DNA of 64,000 bases, taken from assembly GCA_019843655.1 (NCBI GenBank), contig JACDQD010000102.1, forward strand, positions 7,883,501 through 7,947,500, given 5' to 3'. The DNA is from Lethocerus indicus. Its lineage: Eukaryota > Arthropoda > Insecta > Hemiptera > Belostomatidae. Both the position numbers and the translations under genes were made by a program. Of this stretch, positions 57,607 to 64,000 are shown in pieces (position 1 is the first letter of the stretch; the number at the start of each line of letters is the position of its first letter). The notes beneath the pieces are model-generated. The model was not told the origin of the DNA. It saw only the letters and a list, made by a program, of their open reading frames with translations, and ran no database searches.

Positions 57607-57674
57607 GAAGCTTTCAACCACGCCCGGTTGTTCTCAGAAAGCCATGGACAGTTAGCACTCGGCATGTACGCGGA
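57607..57674 (+). CDS. Weak candidate exon
   Basis: Behind the acceptor gcgtttcag, phase 0 (which is what exon 22 requires) gives EAFNHARLFSESHGQLALGM and YAD before a possible gtcctt donor. The frame stays open to a TAA at 57724-57729. Against it: the open frame also extends upstream of the acceptor, codons are not biased, the donor is poor, and the flanks acgcggacgtcc and acgcggatgtcc are repeats of each other. Confidence 0.2.
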
Positions 57675-60600
57675 TGTCCTTATTTATTTTTCGGCCTTTT
57701 TAATAGTTATTCCTTTTAATTATAGCTAAACAAACCCCGTCGTAAATTTAGAACGCGTTTGATCCGTCTTATTTATACAGAAACACGCTATATAAAAGCT
57801 ACCTCTGCACATCAAGAACATATATCCGCCTAGTCTCTGGATGGAAGTTACCGAATCGATGCTCGATTTCTTAGTAAAACTCGACTCGATTACTAAATAA
57901 AAAGAAATGCGCTGTAATTTAAAAATACAATAAGCAAATGCATAAGGAAGATATTCCGCGTAGGAGCGCAACAGGTAAAAGCGCAAAGGATTCCGCTTAG
58001 CCGTTGGTGATATGATGAAAACATTAGATATTACTACTTATTACTATAATAATTCTGTTTCACTGATACCTTTGCTACAAGGTCTTGAAATGACTTAGGG
58101 ATCATTACATAATAGTTCAAACATACTTTAAATAGTCTTTCAGCAAAACACTGCTACTATTCTGCTGAAATAAAATCCAACATAATGCTAATATCATGCT
58201 TCCTCATATAATGTGTGCAGTTCCTGGCCGCTTTGTAAAATGAAGGATGAAATTTCCGCGGACAAAGTCGAGTTGCCGCCATGGTGCTTCGAATGAGTCC
58301 GGTAAATTATAATTCGAAAGTGGCGGAGGGAGCGGGGCGCCGGTCGGTAATTAGGGTGTAGAGCTCGGCTGGAATTGATCCGACGCCGGTAAGACAGAGG
58401 CCGACATATGAGCGGCGTAAATTTGCGGGGAGAATTGTCAGCCTAGCGCAGTTTAATCGGCGTCGCGTTGCCCGGGCTCACGCATGACGCCGGCTCACTC
58501 TAATTAGTCCCGGCACTGATACTCCATTTCAGACCGTTCGTTTTAATTGAACCGAGATTTTAGGGCCGCTACCAGGGGGCCGTTTCTATTTGGGACACTT
58601 GCGCACTGCCGCAAGTCTGCCCGGTTGGAGGGGGCCCAGGTACCAGAATTAGAACTGACAAGAGATTTTTACAAGTAACGCTGACGAAGTAACTGAAACA
58701 GGAAACTCAACGATTTCTGCGTACTCTCTCATTCTGTACTGTATATAGAACGCGGTGACAATAATCCTTTTATTTAAAAAAATTGAAATTAAAAAAAATT
58801 CATTCTGTCCAAACATATGACCAAACTGTTTTTATTTTAATTTATTTAATTTTTATCGCATTTACCAGCCTCTATGAGTCTACAGCAATTCTATGCACCG
58901 CTTTATGTTATACTTTGGTTTAGCTTGGGTATTATCACGTTATTGTTATGTATGCCATTCCCCCTCCCCCAATAGGGGTAAAAGAAAAGGAAATCCGGTC
59001 GATTCCTAAATCCGGATTTGTATTGAACCCATTGGACGGTCAGGGAAGGCGAGCCGGCAGATAAGGAAAAGGCGTGTCGCGAACAAATGTTGGGCTTAAC
59101 GAAGGTAAAAATTTAATTTCTGCTAACATTTGTTCACGGAAAAGTAAAAAAAGAGGGTTAAAATAAGGGTGGCATTATTTTTTCCCCAATATTCATGGGT
59201 CGTCTCATTGCCACTTTACTTGTCTATGCTTCGACCGAAGAAATCGGTTTTTCTTTGCCCTCTATCGATGGTGGGGGCGAAACATCTCTACCAATTCTGG
59301 CGAAAATCCCATCAACCACTGGACCAAAGAGTCGAAATTTGATTGGAAATAACACTAACAAGAATGTCAGTAACATCGTTAGCATAATTGTATTCCATTA
59401 TCGGGCTAAGCATTAGCAATGTAATCTAGCTGTAATTTGAGAAATATTTAGGAAATTGTTCTCCTCATAATAAAATGCTATTAATTTTTCGCTTGTATAT
59501 GTATTTCATATATTAGTCGTTTTGACAAAGTGTGTCTAATATTAATTGGATTAGACAATGGATTGATTACTTCCGTTTAACATTTTTTTGATGAATCTCT
59601 GGAGAAATGGATTTTTCATTTGGATCGTCATTCCGCGATATTTTATATTATGGAAAATGTTCGTAGATGGGCGATGATACTGTAATACGTTAGATATACA
59701 GAAGGACAAGTTAGTGAACCATGTAATGATATCCTCTTGGATGTGTATTTTCTGTCATTTGAAAGCTGAAAATTAATTTTGAGGTAACATTATCTTTCTT
59801 CTATGAGCTCAGTTTCTTGAAGAATAGAAATTCCTTCCCGGTCAACGAGATTATAATTTTCCTTTTAACTTATATTCGTTTCTGGGAAATGGGATAGAAC
59901 GCTGAATAAGTATACGACATTATCGGTCAAATATCTTCGGAATTAAAGAAAGTATTTTTCAAAAATTATTTCGCTGTCAGATTGCAAGGTTTCTGTAGCC
60001 TCTCCTTCACTTCAACTTCGCTAATGGATTTTCCGGGAAATACCGGAATAAACGCTCCAATAGTTCCCTCTAATATAAACATAAATTATCGAAAATATTG
60101 GACAGAATTTGCACAACTTTCTTCGGCCAACTGTTTTAACAACAAATATTTGCGTTGTCATCTGTGCACAAAGCAGATCACATATCATACCTTCTTTGAT
60201 GGTGACGATTCTTTTCATGTCCGTCTAGGAACTTCGTAATGGCAGTAATGAAAAATTAATTACCCGGCTCTAAAAGATCTTCATGTGCATTCGATGGACG
60301 CAGATAGTGGGAACGAGCCCGGGGTCTTGCCGAGAATGTGGGAACCACATAAAACTGACGGTGTAGTTTGACCGCGATAACATTCGATGTAACCCAATTT
60401 ATTGGGTTTTATTGCCGACCGACGATTTCGCCTTTTGATCGATTTTGTCCCTGGTCAGGTAAAAAATATCCGGATGTTTAAAGTTTCACCATAATATAGC
60501 AATTAACAATATTCATGACCTGGAATATCATACCGGAAGAAGTACGGATTAGTGTCGAGATAACATTTCAAGAACATCTAAATCCGAAATATCGTCTTCA

Positions 60601-61149
60601 GATCTCCGTCGGAAGTTGTATTTCTGGTCTACTATTTTTATGTTAGGCCTGTTTTTCCCTGGTTTTTCACTCTTGAAGCGTACTTATATTTAGAACTAAA
60701 TAGGAATAACTGAGTAGGAGGAAATAAAGTGCATTTCGACATTATATGGGCATTATAAACAAGAATTGAGAGACATTATTTAAATTATGGTGAAATGTGT
60801 ACTGCCTAATAATATTATGTTTATACTGATTAAAAGTGTTATCAACACATTTGAATTGATCGGTCCGAACTAGCATCATCGCTGAAATCTACGAGCGGTC
60901 GGAGCCGGTTTAATATAGACGCTTTGTGTTTGGTTTGAACAAAGAGTGAAAGTTTGGAGGTGGGCTGTCGCCTGTGACTGCGGGCTGATAGTCATTAAAG
61001 GTTGGCGGGGGGCTTGCAAAACAACCGCCTATTAATCACATTAGCGCTCACCGCCCTAATGGAAGGTAAAGATAGATAGACGCTCAGCCGTGTTCAAAAG
61101 CCACGCCCAACTCTGTCCTACACTTTTTTTTACCGATCCTTCTCTCACA

Positions 61150-61168
61150 CTCTCTCTCTCTCTCTCTG
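61150..61168 (+). repeat. Short (CT)n tract
   Basis: About nine CT units, in a generally pyrimidine-rich stretch. Confidence 0.85.
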
Positions 61169-62342
61169 TTTTTTATTCTCCGTTCATATTTATTTTTAGC
61201 CCGACTAGTAGCGGCGCGGCGGAGGAACTTCAGTTTTTCGTGGAAAAGCCAATTTGTCCGCCCTTTCCTTCTTTCGGGGGTTAAACACGCCCTCTGAAAG
61301 TCCGTCGGTTGGTCCCTGTATTTACCCGGTCATACTATCGTCGGGACACGGCTAATCAACAATAAAAGGGAATAATACTGGCGGATAATAATGCCCGTAA
61401 TGAGCCAAGCGTTTAAATTCTGCAACATTCTCCTTTCATTTAGCCGTTACGACATACAAATCGAAAACGGGAGAATGACCTTTTTTGAAAAGGGAATTTT
61501 AATCAAAACTAATATTATACAGCGCTGGCCAACGATTCGGACAACAATCAGAGAGAACGAATGGTAACAGCAATAATATCCTTCCTTATTGCTACACATG
61601 CCTTAAATAACACATCCCTACAATAAAACATATTCCGTCTCTCAGGCCCTATGTAAGAAGCAAGGTCAAAAAGTCGAACTCGGGGTGATTGGAACATTCC
61701 CCTCAATAAAACGATTAATCCAGTCACAAAGTTGTTTCATTGTTCTTCTCTATTTTAGATATATCGCTCACGTAAACTCTCCGGACTTTCTGTATTATTT
61801 TACTGAATATTTTCTTAATTTTTGCTTTATTTCACACGTTGAACCGAACTGACCGTATGCATAATATTGTTGTAGCTGGTAAATTAAACAAATGTATTTT
61901 ATTACATTCATATTAATTATGAATATTCACTCTCAATAAATATTTAATATTATTGTCGTTTAATTAGATTTTAAATTAAATATTTCCCGCAAGGTATTAA
62001 CTAAATATAGGCGTTAAATTAACTTTCTGTAATAGATATTTATAAGTGAGTTGTTCGTGATTGGCCTCGAGCGGTATTCTAAGGAAACTTTGGGCTTTAT
62101 TTTTCGCTTTCATCTGCACTAAGCTGAAAATAATGCACGGGATGATGATAAAGAACAGAGCGTTCAAAGGGAGACACTGTTAAGGAGCTAGCGTCTCCCG
62201 GCCTCAACCGCAGATATTTCATGACCCATAAATGCGAATCCGTAGGAAGTCCTTCCTTAGGCACGGCCGGTTGCCTTTGAATAAAAATGAAATCTGTCAC
62301 TCTGCCAATTTCGACTCGTTAAGTTTATATTTCTGACTCGGC

Positions 62343-62380
62343 TCGCTCCTCTCTCCCTCCCTCTCCCTCTTCCCCCTCCA
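62343..62380 (+). repeat. CT/CCT-rich low-complexity tract
   Basis: Imperfect ctctccctccctctccctct-type sequence. No other structure seen. Confidence 0.8.
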
Positions 62381-64000
62381 TCTTCCACTCTTCTTCCGTC
62401 CCTTTGTGAGAGAACTCTTTAATTTCTAATCGGATTGTTCTCGGTGAAGAGAATCTGTTTGTTTGAATTAATTGTAAAAGTTAATTGCCCTTATTATTCG
62501 TCCAGCTTTAGCACGCCTGCCGGCTGACTTTTCTCCTCTCTTAATCAGTAAACCGGGTTAAATTATTTAATCAAAGACAGCGCGACTTCAATTCACAGTG
62601 TAGGCTCCACTCTTAAAATGTGAATGAATATTAGGAATAATATTAGTGAATAATAGGAATCCAATCTTCTCCATCTTATATCGAAAATTCATATAACAGG
62701 AATGAAATATAGTTCGTTAAATGTGTATTAGTCTTAAATATGACTGAATCGAATGCATGAAGTCGTGTAAATCTCTGTCCTTTAAGATTGCAAAATTTCA
62801 TTAAAAAAATAAACGTTTGGTCAACATAATCTAATTTCATTCTTTTACGGTGTAATACATATGTATAATTTCTTTTAGGAATAATCTAGGAGTATCAGCA
62901 CTGTCTAGCATGAATCTGAATTCAATTTATTCCGGGTGATGTAATTCAAACGCGAGATTACGGTGTTTAAAGGGCATCCAGGCTTTGTATCAATATTGTG
63001 ACACGGTTTCAAACACAGTTGGCCGGAGAGTGTAACAGATTTATGTACCTGGTACAGATTCAGAAGCCGTTGTTTTCAATTATTTGGCGTTGTTTGGGCG
63101 ACCCCAAAACACGTTGCACTGTTTGGTCATTAATCATTCTTGTAAAATGTATTGGCCCGCAAGAAAACTCAAACTAGTCTCAATAAGCACGCTCTACGGC
63201 TCTTGTTTCCTTTACCCTTTTTTCGTCGACGTGACACACACAATTATTCACATGTTAATATGTCCGAATTAAAATGTTAAAAATACGTTTAATTATTAAC
63301 AAAATATGAAATGTATTAAAAAACAAAAATATGTCAAAAGATTTCTCAATATCCATATCTGAGTAACTACCGATTAGGCATCGCATATTGGTATTATACA
63401 ATACTTATTTCAATCCCTAGCTGTAATCAGGTAGCATAGATATTCGTCTGCATTTTTCCGCCATCTGTATAATTAACAATTTTTGAACTTGTTACGGAGA
63501 AAAAAATTGATGAAACTGAAACATAGATAATATGAATAAACATTTTTTTACGGGCTACCCATATTTTTTATAACACCTTATGTATTTAATTCTGGAAAAA
63601 TAAAGTTCGACGACTAAATATTGACAATGTTCAGATTTGGCTATCGAATGGATTTTCATTATAGGTTTCGGTGGGACGTGTCTCAGGGCTCCGAGAACAG
63701 TTCTGGTGCTAGACAGTTAATGTCAGAATGTTATATTTATCAAGGCAAACTGTGTAATAAACGGTGCAGTTGTCTTAGGCCCAGTTGACTCAAATCGTTC
63801 TTCTGACCCATATTAATCGTGGACGACCGACTGTGCTCATTTTTTTCCGTTCTCCATATCCAAAGTTATTTAAACACAACAGACGACCAACTTTTATTTA
63901 TTGCACCGACCAGTCTTATTACATTTGGGATTTAATTACGATTAATTTCTCCGATTTAAGCGCCCACGTCTGTCATATAAGTTTTTTTATGTAAATTATG

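Larger units (their letters stand above)
54361..64000 (+). other. No confirmed gene; probably continuing intron(s) of the main gene
   Basis: 9.6 kb of mostly AT-rich sequence following an exon that ends with an open frame. I see no second confirmed exon, a weak candidate at 57607-57674, a G-run at 57001-57023, and CT-rich tracts at 61150-61168 and 62343-62380. Patches rich in GGCC/CCGG (56.0-57.0, 58.3-58.6 kb) resemble those elsewhere in introns of this window. Confidence 0.5.

Overview
This is nuclear DNA from an animal, most likely an arthropod and probably an insect. The evidence is GT-AG introns from 53 bases to about 12 kb, AT-rich introns with GC-richer exons, long CT/GA microsatellites, decayed Jockey-type LINE fragments and a TA-flanked pogo/Tigger-like MITE. 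There are no bacterial operons, CRISPR arrays or rRNA genes, and I recognised no tRNA. The species call is inference.

The window is dominated by one large plus-strand gene that crosses it from about 3.5 kb to at least 54.4 kb. I assembled 22 exons by hand, joining acceptor and donor sites with the codon phase carried across each intron. They give about 1,510 codons, open at both ends, so neither the start nor the stop codon is in the window. The predicted protein runs: acidic/Ser-rich linker, one ankyrin repeat, a disordered Ser/Pro/Glu-rich insert, two more ankyrin repeats, a Gly/Ser-rich linker, a long helical armadillo-like region, a basic Ser/Arg-rich linker, and an amphipathic helical segment with an acidic tail. 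I do not recognise the gene by name. Two exons, at 9.5-10.3 kb and 41.0 kb, need single-base frame corrections, which look more like consensus indels than gene death.

Region by region: 1-3.5 kb has no gene I can support. 3.5-10.3 kb holds exons 1-3 (ankyrin part), a long (TC)n tract and copy A of a 330-bp duplicated block. 10.3-19.4 kb is one intron carrying copy B of that block and a 5.2-kb GC-rich satellite with a 77-bp unit. 19.4-27.4 kb holds exons 4-6 and a 5'-truncated LINE tail. 27.4-39.6 kb is a long intron with a reverse-strand LINE fragment. 39.6-54.4 kb holds exons 7-22, with a hammerhead-ribozyme-like motif, a MITE and another LINE tail in introns. 54.4-64 kb is probably further intron, with one weak candidate exon near 57.6 kb.

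The most unusual items are the satellite and its junction with the duplicated block, the hammerhead-like hairpin in intron 17, and the highly structured MITE in intron 19.
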